The notes beneath the pieces are model-generated. The model worked only from the letters and a program-made list of their open reading frames with translations, was not told the origin of the DNA and did no database searches. The translations under genes were made by a program, and so were the position numbers. Of a DNA stretch of 64,000 nucleotides, positions 24,081 to 33,623 are shown one piece after another. This stretch comes from AE-B3B sp964543295 (GTDB lineage Bacteria; Aerophobota; Aerophobia; Aerophobales; AE-B3A). The stretch covers positions 27,797-91,796 of the forward strand of contig CAZIXA010000005.1 of NCBI GenBank assembly GCA_964543295.1. Direction: 5' to 3'. How positions within the stretch are numbered: the first letter of the stretch is position 1; the number at the start of each line of letters is the position of its first letter.

Positions 24081-25427
24081 TTAAGAAGTTACCTTCCATT
24101 CGTTTTTGAGAAAGCCGGGGATTCTTGCTGCTTCTTCAGGACCAACTAAAACCTTCCAGCCAAAATCCTCTTCTAGTTCAGCTCTAAAGACAGCCACCAG
24201 CCCCGGTATAATTACTGAGTTATGGTTAATTCTCTCCTTAACTTTTTGGAGCTCCAGCGTCTTGCCAATCTTTTCTGCGGACCACTTGTCGCCGGCATAG
24301 GCATTGAGTACGCCTAAACCTTCTGTTTCTACCACGGAAATATAACTCGGTATCTTACTATTCTCTACTTCTCCTTGAACCGTAAAGTAGCTAAGAGAAA
24401 AATTGGTACTAACCAGTACTGGAGATTGAGGAGTTACCTGCCCAATCTCGTAAAGTTTGGCTTCCACCGCATTAGGAACCTGGGGATCAGTATAAATGTT
24501 CTGCCTTATAGTTAATAAGGGAAGAATCTTCCAGGGCTCTGTCCCTTCCACTACTACGATGCTGCCATACTTACAGATATAGGTAGCCCCCTGAGCTACC
24601 TGTTGGAAAGGATCCTTTTCAGTAACAAAAGTAATGGTTGGATATCCTAGAGGGCGAAATGTCTTCCTTAAAGTCAGCCGCCTGATTCGAGTGAGATCCT
24701 GGAGAGTATCAGCCACCTGAGGGCAGTCAACACTGAGGACAAGATCGTCCACCCCCAGTTTTTTGATTTGCTGGTTAAGATCAACTAGCTCCTCCAAACT
24801 TTCTCCCTTTACGGCAAGAGGAGAGTTATACTTTCTAGCTAATAGTGCCATTTGCTGCCAGTTTTTCCCTGTAGCAGCGTAAATAAGAGGTTTTCTTTCG
24901 GCACTAACCTCAAGGCTAGCCTCAGCTATCTTGGGATCGGGACTAAGAAGAACAAGAGGAAGGTCACTCGTCTCTTTCACCTTTTTGACCACCCTGGCAT
25001 ATTCCTCAGGTGAGGTAGAGCTGTGCTCAACTGCTATCAGATCTACTCCAATCTCTTCTCCAACCCGAACAAAATGTAAGTTGTTAATTGCTTCTATCCG
25101 ACTAACCAACTCCTCCTCAGCCATATCGTCTTTAACTTTGACAGCAATTCCAGTAGGATGGTGAAACTTTTCTTGATGTCGGAAAAGAACAGTTTCCTGA
25201 CCAATAAGTACTTCACGATTGTTCTTGCCAATTTTGACCAGCTTCATAGGAGGAGCTGAGGCTTCTGCCAGAGCCGCCTTTCCCTCATCAGATACGTGGG
25301 GACACTGATCTAAAGAAGCTTTCTTGGCTGCTAACTGCATAGCAAAAGCCATACAAGTAGGAAAATTACAATCCCCACAGTTAGTTTTTGGTAGATTCTT
25401 ATAGATTTCTAATCCGGTTAAAGCCAT
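24081..25427 (-). CDS. acsC: CODH/ACS corrinoid iron-sulfur protein, large subunit (gamma)
   Basis: The 448-residue subunit binds an N-terminal [4Fe-4S] cluster through Cys17, Cys20, Cys25 and Cys42 (CX2CX4CX16C). It holds the corrinoid in its C-terminal domain (residues about 320-448, with NFSLSYFTVQGEVE). The cluster reactivates oxidised Co(II). The central TIM barrel contacts AcsD. Length and gene order match bacterial acetogen-type complexes. Confidence 0.95.
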   Translation of the reverse strand: MALTGLEIYKNLPKTNCGDCNFPTCMAFAMQLAAKKASLDQCPHVSDEGKAALAEASAPPMKLVKIGKNNREVLIGQETVLFRHQEKFHHPTGIAVKVKDDMAEEELVSRIEAINNLHFVRVGEEIGVDLIAVEHSSTSPEEYARVVKKVKETSDLPLVLLSPDPKIAEASLEVSAERKPLIYAATGKNWQQMALLARKYNSPLAVKGESLEELVDLNQQIKKLGVDDLVLSVDCPQVADTLQDLTRIRRLTLRKTFRPLGYPTITFVTEKDPFQQVAQGATYICKYGSIVVVEGTEPWKILPLLTIRQNIYTDPQVPNAVEAKLYEIGQVTPQSPVLVSTNFSLSYFTVQGEVENSKIPSYISVVETEGLGVLNAYAGDKWSAEKIGKTLELQKVKERINHNSVIIPGLVAVFRAELEEDFGWKVLVGPEEAARIPGFLKNEWKVTS

Positions 25428-25445
25428 TTCCCTTCCTCCTTAAAA

Positions 25446-27659
25446 TTACATCATAGGTGGCATGGAGAGAGCCGGATGCTGCTTTTCTTGCAAGAACTTT
25501 ACCAGATCTTCAGAGGTCACGGCATCCTTTTCAGTAGCGATTTTATCCATCAGTTCAGGCTCTCCAATTTCAGCCAAACGCTTCTCGAGCCTTTCTTTTA
25601 TCTCTTCCTTAAGTTCTTGCGGCATCCAGACAACCCTCCTAATTCCTCCGTCAGCGGAGATAAATTTCTCACTGGTGATGTACACCTTCCCCATCCCAAT
25701 AAATCCGGGAGTCTGTATCCCACCACCCACAGTCCCAGCCATAGTACTGAAGGACATCCCCACCGGGGTCATTCCAGTAAACTCACGATTGACAATCATT
25801 ACACCATTGGTCTCGGGTAGAACGGCCGTAATGCACTCAAAGCAACCACAGCTCGTCATTGGGTCCTCTACTATGGAGTAAGCGTTGAATCTTTCTAAAT
25901 TTCGATTAGATTTGCGTAAAAGATAATCATTCACTCCTTCCCATTGACCTTTCACCGGATCAATACATCTTTCTTTCTTAACCGGCTCATTTGGTCCATG
26001 GGGATTTAGCTGAAAGGAAGCCTTGCAGTCAAGCCAGGTATAGGCACCGCAGAGGCCTAACCTTTGAGGTGTTACAATACACACATGATTCGGGGCATAA
26101 CTCTGACAAAGGATACAGCTATAAAAAATGTCTACATCCTCATCTGTCATTTTTCCAATTCTCTCATCACGCTCTCGATAGATCTTTCTCGCTTCTTCCA
26201 GTGGCTCTGCTAGCTGAGCTTCGTCAGTAATAATCCTTACCTGCACTTTGTCCACAATTTTCGCGTATTCATCATGGATCTTAGCCACGAGAATCTCTCC
26301 GAAGTGTCTTAGTCGAAATCCTTTCTGGAAAGCCTCTTTACTGATGCGAAGCCAGGCAATGGCTCTCTGTCCCATATGGAAAATCCCATTAGCGCAGGAA
26401 ATAAACTCATGGATGCGGCGCTCGAGGACCGTCTCGAAATCCTCCTGAAATTCCCGGCCGGCAACATCGACCAACATCCCCAGGGGCATAGCTGCACCTA
26501 CCTCGACTTTATCGACGTCCGGACCGATGATCTCGATCTTCCCGTCTTCAACCTCCTCCATGGGCTTTCCTCTTAAGAGCTCAAATGCAGTGCTGCGTTT
26601 TCCTCCAAATTCAACCTGCATCTGTTCTTTTCTAACTCTTTCTCCCTCAAAGCCTGCTCCATAAGGAACAGGGATGGGAATTTCAGTCACCTTGATCTCT
26701 AAACCCCTTATCTCAATAGACTTACTCACTATTTTGTCCCGGGGAATGTTGGAAACCACGTGCTCATATGTACAAATTCCCGTGGGCAAAATCTGGGGAA
26801 GATCTACGTCTGAGATGACCGGAAAACCAAAGTTAATAGCTCCGGCTGCCGTGGCATACTTTTCATCAGTTATCACCTGATCCTCATCTACTCCGGGATC
26901 GACACCCAGAGCTAGAACAAAGGCATGAACTCTCGCTTTATTATAAAGGAGAATTTCTCTTGCCTTGGCTAAATTTCCCGGTTTAACTCCCCCAAAGGTC
27001 ATGGCTGCTCGGGCGGCAAAATTCAGTGAATGCACCGCCGCACTGGTATCTTTCCCATAGGGGACAAGGAAAGTATCCCAGTTCATCTCGATCCCTTCCT
27101 CAGCTAACTGTTCAGCCATACTCCTGCCGTTGGAACTCGAGGCCATAAAGACGAGAATATTTTTCTCCTGCAAGGCACGAGCCAATTGAACCGCTTCTTC
27201 ATTAGTAGGAAGAGCTCCTGCACAGGCAGCAAATCCAGGCATTCTTCCGTCTACCAGTTTGATTCCCTGAGTTCGGAGGATAGCGTCATCGGTAAACCCT
27301 AGCCATATTCCCTTCGGTTCATCCCCGGTTAAGTATTTCAAAGCCTCAATAGCTTCTTCAGCTATGAGAGTAGCTATTCCAGCATCTAAAGCATTTCCCA
27401 GATAGGGCAGCCACAATTTCTTACCTGGTTCCGGAGGCAAAAGTCGCCTTGCTTCCTTGAGAGCCCTTCCCAAGTCCTGGAGGGTCTTAACCTCCATCCC
27501 TATAAGAGAATAGATAACGGGAAGGTAATAAGCTGTGTTGGGAAAAGCTACCTTCTCATCCGGTCCTTTTTCCTCAATGAGTTTATTTAATTTTTCTTCG
27601 GCCTCTTTGACGTACTTATGTGCTCCTCTAATAGCCGCCGAAGCAATTATTTTTGACAT
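25446..27659 (-). CDS. acsB: Acetyl-CoA synthase (CODH/ACS beta subunit)
   Basis: AcsB joins CO, a methyl group from the corrinoid protein and CoA into acetyl-CoA. The 737-residue protein is the full-length bacterial form with the N-terminal CODH-binding domain, not the short archaeal form. A-cluster ligands are visible: Cys515, Cys518, Cys527 and Cys537 for the cubane, and the Cys604-Gly-Cys606 motif that binds the distal nickel. A good AGGGAGGAAGG site lies before the ATG. A 136-base gap separates it from cooS, and I see no gene there. Confidence 0.97.
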   Translation of the reverse strand: MSKIIASAAIRGAHKYVKEAEEKLNKLIEEKGPDEKVAFPNTAYYLPVIYSLIGMEVKTLQDLGRALKEARRLLPPEPGKKLWLPYLGNALDAGIATLIAEEAIEALKYLTGDEPKGIWLGFTDDAILRTQGIKLVDGRMPGFAACAGALPTNEEAVQLARALQEKNILVFMASSSNGRSMAEQLAEEGIEMNWDTFLVPYGKDTSAAVHSLNFAARAAMTFGGVKPGNLAKAREILLYNKARVHAFVLALGVDPGVDEDQVITDEKYATAAGAINFGFPVISDVDLPQILPTGICTYEHVVSNIPRDKIVSKSIEIRGLEIKVTEIPIPVPYGAGFEGERVRKEQMQVEFGGKRSTAFELLRGKPMEEVEDGKIEIIGPDVDKVEVGAAMPLGMLVDVAGREFQEDFETVLERRIHEFISCANGIFHMGQRAIAWLRISKEAFQKGFRLRHFGEILVAKIHDEYAKIVDKVQVRIITDEAQLAEPLEEARKIYRERDERIGKMTDEDVDIFYSCILCQSYAPNHVCIVTPQRLGLCGAYTWLDCKASFQLNPHGPNEPVKKERCIDPVKGQWEGVNDYLLRKSNRNLERFNAYSIVEDPMTSCGCFECITAVLPETNGVMIVNREFTGMTPVGMSFSTMAGTVGGGIQTPGFIGMGKVYITSEKFISADGGIRRVVWMPQELKEEIKERLEKRLAEIGEPELMDKIATEKDAVTSEDLVKFLQEKQHPALSMPPMM

Positions 27660-27795
27660 ATCCCTTCCTCCCTCTTAGTTAGAAAATCTTTTTCTATTCA
27701 GCAACCCTTATCTTCTCTTAGGTTTTTTCCTCACGAGAGGCAGATGCTAAAAAAGATACCTCTTACCCATCTCTTTTTTTCTGAAGAATTTATCT

Positions 27796-29694
27796 TTATT
27801 CATACATCATCGGTTTTAGCTTTAAAGCCTTGCGTTTTTTATTCATATGCTCAATCATCAAGTGAGCAGCTTTTATAGGATCAGACTCAAAAGCAAACTT
27901 TCCTCCCACCATCTCCTCCAGACCCCCACATACAAGGTCAGTGACGTTTTTTGATCCCAGAATAGGATGAGGGGTCCCAAAAACGGTAAAGACTCCGGAG
28001 GCTACAAAATAAAACCCGATGGAAATAGCCTTCTCGCTCATCCACTCCGGAGCTGCACCGGCTACGGGCAGGTCGCTGATATCCCCTCCCAGCCCCCCTT
28101 CGTTCACTACATTGGTTAGAGTAATTAAGATGCGACTATTATCTACACAGGATCCAACATGCAAAATGGGAGGAATTCCTACCGCCTCACAGATCTCCTG
28201 AAGGCCCTTACCCGCATATTTGAAAGCTGTCTCCGGCTGAAGTAATCCCGCCTCAGCATCGGCAATAGCCGAGCAGCCCGTTACCACCACCAGTACATCA
28301 TTTTTAATTAGCTCCTTAGCCATCTCTATATGAGAATAGTTATGTCTTATATTGGGATTATTACAACCCACCACGCCAGCCACTCCCCTTAATCTTCCCT
28401 GAATGATAGCATCGTTGAGAGGTCGATAAGTAGCTCTATATCTTCCTCCCAGGAAATTGAATACGCTTTCTGCAGTAAACCCAGCTACCAGATCCTGGTT
28501 TTCCTTAGGTATCTCCACCCCGTTTTTATTCCTATTTTTATAGTTCTGGACTGCTAGCTTAAGGATCTCTTTGGCCGTCTCATAGGCTCTTTCTTCTTGA
28601 AATTCAATATGAGTTACTCCGGGAAACTTACATTTAGGCGAGGTAGTAACGAGTTTAGTATGAAAACAACTAGCCACACTGGCTAGGGCCGGCATCAGAC
28701 ATTGGACGTCCACCATCATTACTTCCACTGCTCCGGTAATGAGGGCCAGTTCCTGCTGGAGAAAGTTTCCTGCTACGGGGATGCCATGTCGCATAAGAAT
28801 CTCGTTAGAGGTACAGCAGATTCCCGCAATATTGATACCCTTAGCTCCATTCTGTTTAATTAAGTCGAGAAGTTCAGGGTCATGACTTGCCTCTACCACT
28901 ACCTCAGAAAGAGTAGGCTCATGTCCATGTACCACTACATTGACCTCATCTTCGGCCAGAACTCCCAGATTTGATCTGGCCGTAAGAGGCTCCGGGGTCC
29001 CAAAGAGAACATCGGAAAGTTCGGTAGCTATCATAGAACCTCCCCAGCCATCGCTGAGAGCAACTCTCAGGCCATGGGTAAGGATATTTCTATAGTCATT
29101 CCCCACACCCATGTGAGTGCGATGCATCATCTCCACTATCTCTCTATCCACACCTCGGGGTAGAATTCCCAGTTTTTTCCATAGCTGGACCCGTTTCTTA
29201 GGGGCTCTTAGGGCCATTCTAAGCTCGCCGTGCTGCTGGCCGAATTCACTTAACGCCTTATTTGCTAGATCCTCTGCTATCTCTTCTTTTTTTCTTCCTT
29301 CCACCTTTATCCCATATTCGGCAGCTAAAGCGACCAGTTTTTCCTCATCTTTAATTTTATACGCACTTGCCTTCCCCTGAGCGGCTAAAAGTAAGGCATG
29401 GGCAACATCACGGCCATGATCAGAATGAGCGGCAGCTCCACCCACAATCATTCTGGCTAGGTTTCTAGCCACAATAGTATCGGCAGTGGCGCCGCAGACA
29501 CCTTGTTCAGCCTTTTTGGTGATACGGCAAGGGCCCATATTGCAGATTCGACAGCAGATACCCTGTTGACCAAACTTACATCCAGGGCGCATTACCTCGA
29601 ATCTATCCCAAACAGTCACAATATTTTGTTCTTTTGCTCTCTTTAGTAATTTTTGGGTAGCTGGATCTACCGAGCGCTCTTTAGTCTGGTCCAT
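27796..29694 (-). CDS. cooS: Carbon monoxide dehydrogenase catalytic subunit (Ni-Fe-S)
   Basis: The enzyme reversibly oxidises CO to CO2 and supplies CO to AcsB. Starting at ATG 29694 gives 632 residues, with Cys39, Cys47, Cys48, Cys51 and Cys56 falling on the canonical D- and B-cluster positions. C-cluster ligands appear as His in VHGHEP and Cys in AGICC, DVQCL, VVGCN, VTGCS and VGSCV. A TTG at 29700 has better spacing to GGAGG and is an alternative start. The frame itself is open to 29724. It overlaps cooC by 14 bases and is clustered with the acs genes, so it is the ACS-partner CODH (AcsA). Confidence 0.96.
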   Translation of the reverse strand: MDQTKERSVDPATQKLLKRAKEQNIVTVWDRFEVMRPGCKFGQQGICCRICNMGPCRITKKAEQGVCGATADTIVARNLARMIVGGAAAHSDHGRDVAHALLLAAQGKASAYKIKDEEKLVALAAEYGIKVEGRKKEEIAEDLANKALSEFGQQHGELRMALRAPKKRVQLWKKLGILPRGVDREIVEMMHRTHMGVGNDYRNILTHGLRVALSDGWGGSMIATELSDVLFGTPEPLTARSNLGVLAEDEVNVVVHGHEPTLSEVVVEASHDPELLDLIKQNGAKGINIAGICCTSNEILMRHGIPVAGNFLQQELALITGAVEVMMVDVQCLMPALASVASCFHTKLVTTSPKCKFPGVTHIEFQEERAYETAKEILKLAVQNYKNRNKNGVEIPKENQDLVAGFTAESVFNFLGGRYRATYRPLNDAIIQGRLRGVAGVVGCNNPNIRHNYSHIEMAKELIKNDVLVVVTGCSAIADAEAGLLQPETAFKYAGKGLQEICEAVGIPPILHVGSCVDNSRILITLTNVVNEGGLGGDISDLPVAGAAPEWMSEKAISIGFYFVASGVFTVFGTPHPILGSKNVTDLVCGGLEEMVGGKFAFESDPIKAAHLMIEHMNKKRKALKLKPMMYE

Positions 29695-30463
29695 ATTCAA
29701 TCTTTTCCTCCATTTTGTCAGCAATCTTTTTTATCTCCGGTAAAATATCTTTGTTTAAATCAAAGAGTGAAACATTAGCCAGGTCCGCCTCCACAATTTT
29801 TTCCTCATAGGGAATGAAGCCTAAAAACTGAAAGTCTGGCATATTACTAATGAGAAACTTTCGGTCAGAATCAGTTCTGAATTTATTTCCTACTGCCACG
29901 ATATTCTCTATTCCTATGTCTTTAGCCAGATCTTTAATGCGATAAGCGGTCTGGATACTTCGCCTTCCTGGCTCTACGACTACGATTAATTGATCCACTC
30001 CCCTGGCTGTTCCTCTTCCCAGGTGCTCTATTCCTGCTTCCATATCCAAAATAACCACTTCTTCACGTTCGAGCATTAAATGGCTTAATAAGGCTCTTAA
30101 AAAAGCATTTTCTGGACAGGTACAGCCCAATCCTCCTCCTCTTACCGTGCCCATCACCATCAAGTTTATTCCCTTGTAATGGACAAAGTACTTCTCAGGA
30201 ATATCATCAACCCTGGGATTTAGTTTAAAATAAGGATTTAGGCTGCCAACCTTGGCATGAGTTCTTTCTTCTATTAGTTTCTTTAGCTTAATTAAAGGCT
30301 TTATTCTGGAGGGGTTAGGGAATCCCAGAGTAAGAGCGAGGTTGGCGTCGGGGTCAGCATCTATAGCAAAGACTTTCTTTCCCTCACGAGAAAACTCACT
30401 AGCCAAACCAGCGGCCAGGGTAGTCTTCCCTACTCCTCCCTTACCGGTTATAGCAATTTTCAT
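29681..30463 (-). CDS. cooC: CODH nickel-insertion ATPase CooC
   Basis: CooC is a MinD/NifH-like ATPase that helps load nickel into the C-cluster. The P-loop GKGGVGKTT is at residues 7-15, and the metal-binding Cys-Thr-Cys is in GLGCTCPENAFLRA. The protein is about 260 residues. ATG at 30463 is 9 bases after GAGG. The ATG at 30469 is too close to it. It is the first gene of the CODH/ACS operon, just downstream of a consensus promoter. Confidence 0.94.
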   Translation of the reverse strand: MKIAITGKGGVGKTTLAAGLASEFSREGKKVFAIDADPDANLALTLGFPNPSRIKPLIKLKKLIEERTHAKVGSLNPYFKLNPRVDDIPEKYFVHYKGINLMVMGTVRGGGLGCTCPENAFLRALLSHLMLEREEVVILDMEAGIEHLGRGTARGVDQLIVVVEPGRRSIQTAYRIKDLAKDIGIENIVAVGNKFRTDSDRKFLISNMPDFQFLGFIPYEEKIVEADLANVSLFDLNKDILPEIKKIADKMEEKIEYGPD

Positions 30464-30500
30464 CGCCATTTTCCTCGGACTATCAAGGCAAAATCCTTCT

Positions 30501-30528
30501 ATTTTATCATCCCTTCCGATCTTGTCAA
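30501..30528 (-). promoter_or_regulatory. Promoter of the CODH/ACS operon
   Basis: Minus-strand TTGACA (30528-30523), a 16-base spacer and TAAAAT (30506-30501) lie about 38 bases before the cooC start and after the end of rnfB. This implies that cooC-cooS-acsBCDE can be transcribed separately from the rnf/pyrG operon upstream. Confidence 0.7.
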
Positions 30529-30632
30529 GGGCTGAACAAGCTTGGAAATCCTTATAGAGCCCGAAACTGCAAGCTTGTAATTATTTTCACAAGGTCCAAT
30601 AAAAAAAACTTCCACCCCTGGTTCCTCATAAA

Positions 30633-31436
30633 TCAGCAAAGTGAATTCAGGGATATTGCTCCGGTGGGGCATCTTTGGGCACATACACCACATGATTGAC
30701 AATTCCTCTGGTCGATCACGGCCAGATTATTCTGTAGCTCACAAGCATCAAAGGGGCAAACCTTAACGCATAAACCGCAAGCTATACAAGCCTTTTTACA
30801 AACCTTCCTGGCTTTTTTTCCTTTGTCTAAAGAAGAACAGACAACCCGGTAATGTGGCTCTCCATACAAAACCTCGAGAGTGATTAGATTTCTAGGACAC
30901 GCCTTGACACAATTTCCACATCCAGTACATTTAGCAGTGTCGATCCGGGGTAGACCCCCATGCATGCTAATAGCATCAAATGGGCAGGAAGCCTGGCAAT
31001 CACCATAACCCAGGCAACCATACCCACAGGCTAGATCTCCTCCCATCAGTAGATCGGCTGCCTGGCAGTTTTTTACTCCTTCGTATTCTGCTTTTTTTCC
31101 CCTCTCCGAATGTAAAGCTCCGCAGTGAAGCACAGCCACCTTACTCTGAGTAGAGCCTGACTCTACTCCCATTAAAGCAGCTATTTTTTGCCCCACTTCA
31201 TTTCCACCTGCGATACAGGCGCTGGCTAAAGCCTCTCCCTTAACAATTGCTTCTGCCAGACTGCGACAACTAGCACGTCCACATGCTCCGCAGTTAACAC
31301 CGGGCAGATATCCTAGAATTTGCTCCACCCGGGGGTCTTCTTCCACTTTTAATTTCTTGTGAGCCACAGACAAAAATAGAGCAAAGACAGCCGCCAGTCC
31401 TCCCATGCTCAATGTGGAAAGCAAGATTAAATTCAT
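30633..31436 (-). CDS. rnfB: Electron transport complex subunit RnfB
   Basis: RnfB is the ferredoxin-contacting subunit of the ion-pumping ferredoxin:NAD oxidoreductase. The 267-residue protein has an N-terminal membrane helix and the Fe-S motif GVNCGACGRASCRSL near residue 48. Several ferredoxin-type CX2CX2CX3C motifs follow (CTGCGNCVKACP, CIACGLCVKVCP, CQSCGVCAQRCP). It follows rnfA by 11 bases. The other subunits (C, D, G, E) are not in this window. Confidence 0.94.
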   Translation of the reverse strand: MNLILLSTLSMGGLAAVFALFLSVAHKKLKVEEDPRVEQILGYLPGVNCGACGRASCRSLAEAIVKGEALASACIAGGNEVGQKIAALMGVESGSTQSKVAVLHCGALHSERGKKAEYEGVKNCQAADLLMGGDLACGYGCLGYGDCQASCPFDAISMHGGLPRIDTAKCTGCGNCVKACPRNLITLEVLYGEPHYRVVCSSLDKGKKARKVCKKACIACGLCVKVCPFDACELQNNLAVIDQRNCQSCGVCAQRCPTGAISLNSLC

Positions 31437-31447
31437 TTTTCGCTTTT

Positions 31448-32026
31448 TTAACTGCCGATGAGGCCGGTAAACCCCATAAAAGCTAGAGCCAGTAGGCCAG
31501 CCGTAATCAAGGTAATGGCAGCCCCTTTGAGAGGTTCAGGAACCTCAGCAAAGTCCAATTGTTCTCTAATTCCGGCCATCATCCACATAACTAGAGTGAA
31601 TCCTAAACCGGCTCCAAAGCCAAAAACGATGCTCTCAATAAAGCCATAATTCCTCAAGGGAATAAAAAGAGCTACGAAGAATATGGCACAATTGGTAGTA
31701 ATAAGGGGGAGGTATATCCCTAAAGACCGGTAAAGACCGGGGCTTACTTTACGAATAAACATCTCTATTAGCTGCACCAGTGAGGCAATAACCAGAATAG
31801 CCGTGACATACTGTAAGAAAGGAAGATGGAATTGAACTAGAATAAAGTGGTTCACCAGCCAGATAATAGTAGCGGTCAAGGTCATAACAAAGGTAGTCGC
31901 GAAGCCCATAGCCACGGCAGATTCTATTCTTCCCGTTACTCCCAAAAAAGGACAGATGCCTAAAAAGTATCTTAAAACGAAGTTATTAACTAAAGCCGCG
32001 CTAAGGAAAAGCAAGATAAACTTCAT
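31448..32026 (-). CDS. rnfA: Electron transport complex subunit RnfA
   Basis: This 192-residue integral membrane subunit has six hydrophobic helices. The N-terminal VNNFVLRYFLGICPFLGV and the LPLITTNCAIFFVAL motif are diagnostic of RnfA/NqrE-type proteins, and the conserved cysteines in these two helices bind the intramembrane [2Fe-2S] cluster. Its ATG overlaps the pyrG stop by four bases, so translation is coupled to CTP synthase, an unusual partner. Confidence 0.95.
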   Translation of the reverse strand: MKFILLFLSAALVNNFVLRYFLGICPFLGVTGRIESAVAMGFATTFVMTLTATIIWLVNHFILVQFHLPFLQYVTAILVIASLVQLIEMFIRKVSPGLYRSLGIYLPLITTNCAIFFVALFIPLRNYGFIESIVFGFGAGLGFTLVMWMMAGIREQLDFAEVPEPLKGAAITLITAGLLALAFMGFTGLIGS

Positions 32027-33612
32027 ATCATAGCTGCTTTGACAAAGTCCCTGAACAAAGGATGGGGAGATTGGGGGTGGGACTGAAATTCAGGGTGAAA
32101 CTGGACCGCCACGAACCAGGGATGATCAGAAATTTCAATGATTTCCACCAGGTCTTTCTGGCGAAAGACACCTGTCACCCTTAATCCCATCTGCCCAAAA
32201 AGCTGACGATACTCATTGTTAAACTCATACCGGTGGCGGTGGCGCTCGTAAACTAAGGTCCTTCCGTAAGCCCGGGAACTATAACTATCCGGGTCCAATC
32301 GGCAGGGGTAAGCACCCAATCTCATAGTGCCACCCTTGTCCCTTATATTTTTTTGTTCTGGTAAAAGGTCTATCACAGCATAAGAGGTATCAGGGTCAAA
32401 CTCTGTTGAGTTAGCACCTTTTAAGCCGGCCACATTTCGGGCAAACTCAATAGTAGCACATTGCATTCCCAGACAAATTCCTAGAAAGGGAATTTTCTCT
32501 TCTCGAGCATACTGGATGGCTCTTATCTTTCCTTTCATCCCTCGGGAACCAAATCCACCAGGAACCAGAATCCCTTTCACCGAGCCCAGATATTTTGGTG
32601 GATCGGCCTCGAGCTCCTCTGCTTCTAGCCACACCACCTTAACCCTTACCTCATTGGCAGCCCCGGCATGAATAAAAGCCTCACGTATACTTTTATAGGC
32701 ATCTTTCATTTTTACATACTTACCCACCACAGCAATCCTTGTTTCCTGGTCAGGATTATTGACCTTTTCCACCCATTTTCGCCAGCTATCCAAACTCTTT
32801 TTGGGAATGGAAAGACCCAATTTTTGCAAAATATTGTCGGTCAATCCTTCAGTGTCGAAGCGAAGAGGGACCTCGTAGATATTATCTACATCAATAGCCT
32901 GGATAACATCTTTAGGTTCTACATTACAGAAAAGAGAGATCTTCCCCTTTGCCTCAGAAGTTAAGGGAATTCGAGTTCTACAGAGAATTAAATCCGGCTG
33001 AATTCCTATCTCCCGGAGTCTGCCCACACTGTGCTGAGTTGGTTTAGTTTTAAGTTCATCCGAAGAAGCGACATACGGAAGAAGAGTTAGATGGATAAAT
33101 AAGGTACTTTCCTTACCCATCTTGAGACGAAACTGTCTTATTGCTTCCAGGAAGGGAAGGGATTCGATATCTCCCACTGTTCCTCCTATTTCAGTGATGA
33201 CTACTTCGGCCCTATCTTTTTCGGCCACCTTTTTTATCCTCTGCTGTATCTCATCGGTGATATGAGGAACTACCTGGATGGTCCTTCCCAGATATTCGCC
33301 CCGCCTTTCCTTCTCGATCACGGCACTATAAATCTGACCAGTAGTTGCATTGTTATGAGATGATAACTCAATATCCACAAAACGCTCATAATGACCCAAA
33401 TCAAGATCGGTCTCGGCTCCGTCCCTAGTGACAAACACCTCTCCGTGTTGATAAGGATTCATTGTTCCTGGATCTACATTGATATAAGGATCAAATTTAA
33501 GCATACTTACCTTCAGGCCCCGTGATTTAAGAAGAGCTCCAATGGAAGCTGAGGCTATTCCCTTACCGAGGGAAGAAAGAACCCCTCCCGTGACAAAGAT
33601 AAACTTGGTCAT
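32023..33612 (-). CDS. pyrG: CTP synthase
   Basis: The enzyme makes CTP from UTP, ATP and glutamine. The protein is 529 residues from ATG 33612. It has an N-terminal synthase domain (VTGGVLSSLGKGIASAS, HYERFVD) and a C-terminal class I glutaminase with the nucleophile Cys in GICLGMQCATIEF and the His/Glu pair in QFHPEFQSHP. GTG at 33618 is an alternative start but abuts its possible ribosome-binding site. It lies 11 bases after ispG and overlaps rnfA. Confidence 0.97.
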   Translation of the reverse strand: MTKFIFVTGGVLSSLGKGIASASIGALLKSRGLKVSMLKFDPYINVDPGTMNPYQHGEVFVTRDGAETDLDLGHYERFVDIELSSHNNATTGQIYSAVIEKERRGEYLGRTIQVVPHITDEIQQRIKKVAEKDRAEVVITEIGGTVGDIESLPFLEAIRQFRLKMGKESTLFIHLTLLPYVASSDELKTKPTQHSVGRLREIGIQPDLILCRTRIPLTSEAKGKISLFCNVEPKDVIQAIDVDNIYEVPLRFDTEGLTDNILQKLGLSIPKKSLDSWRKWVEKVNNPDQETRIAVVGKYVKMKDAYKSIREAFIHAGAANEVRVKVVWLEAEELEADPPKYLGSVKGILVPGGFGSRGMKGKIRAIQYAREEKIPFLGICLGMQCATIEFARNVAGLKGANSTEFDPDTSYAVIDLLPEQKNIRDKGGTMRLGAYPCRLDPDSYSSRAYGRTLVYERHRHRYEFNNEYRQLFGQMGLRVTGVFRQKDLVEIIEISDHPWFVAVQFHPEFQSHPQSPHPLFRDFVKAAMI

Positions 33613-33623
33613 CCTCACCCCAA

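Noticed and set aside
30499..30702. 67-codon minus-strand frame overlapping the end of rnfB
   Set aside because: It is a shadow of rnfB in another frame and then of the CODH/ACS promoter region.
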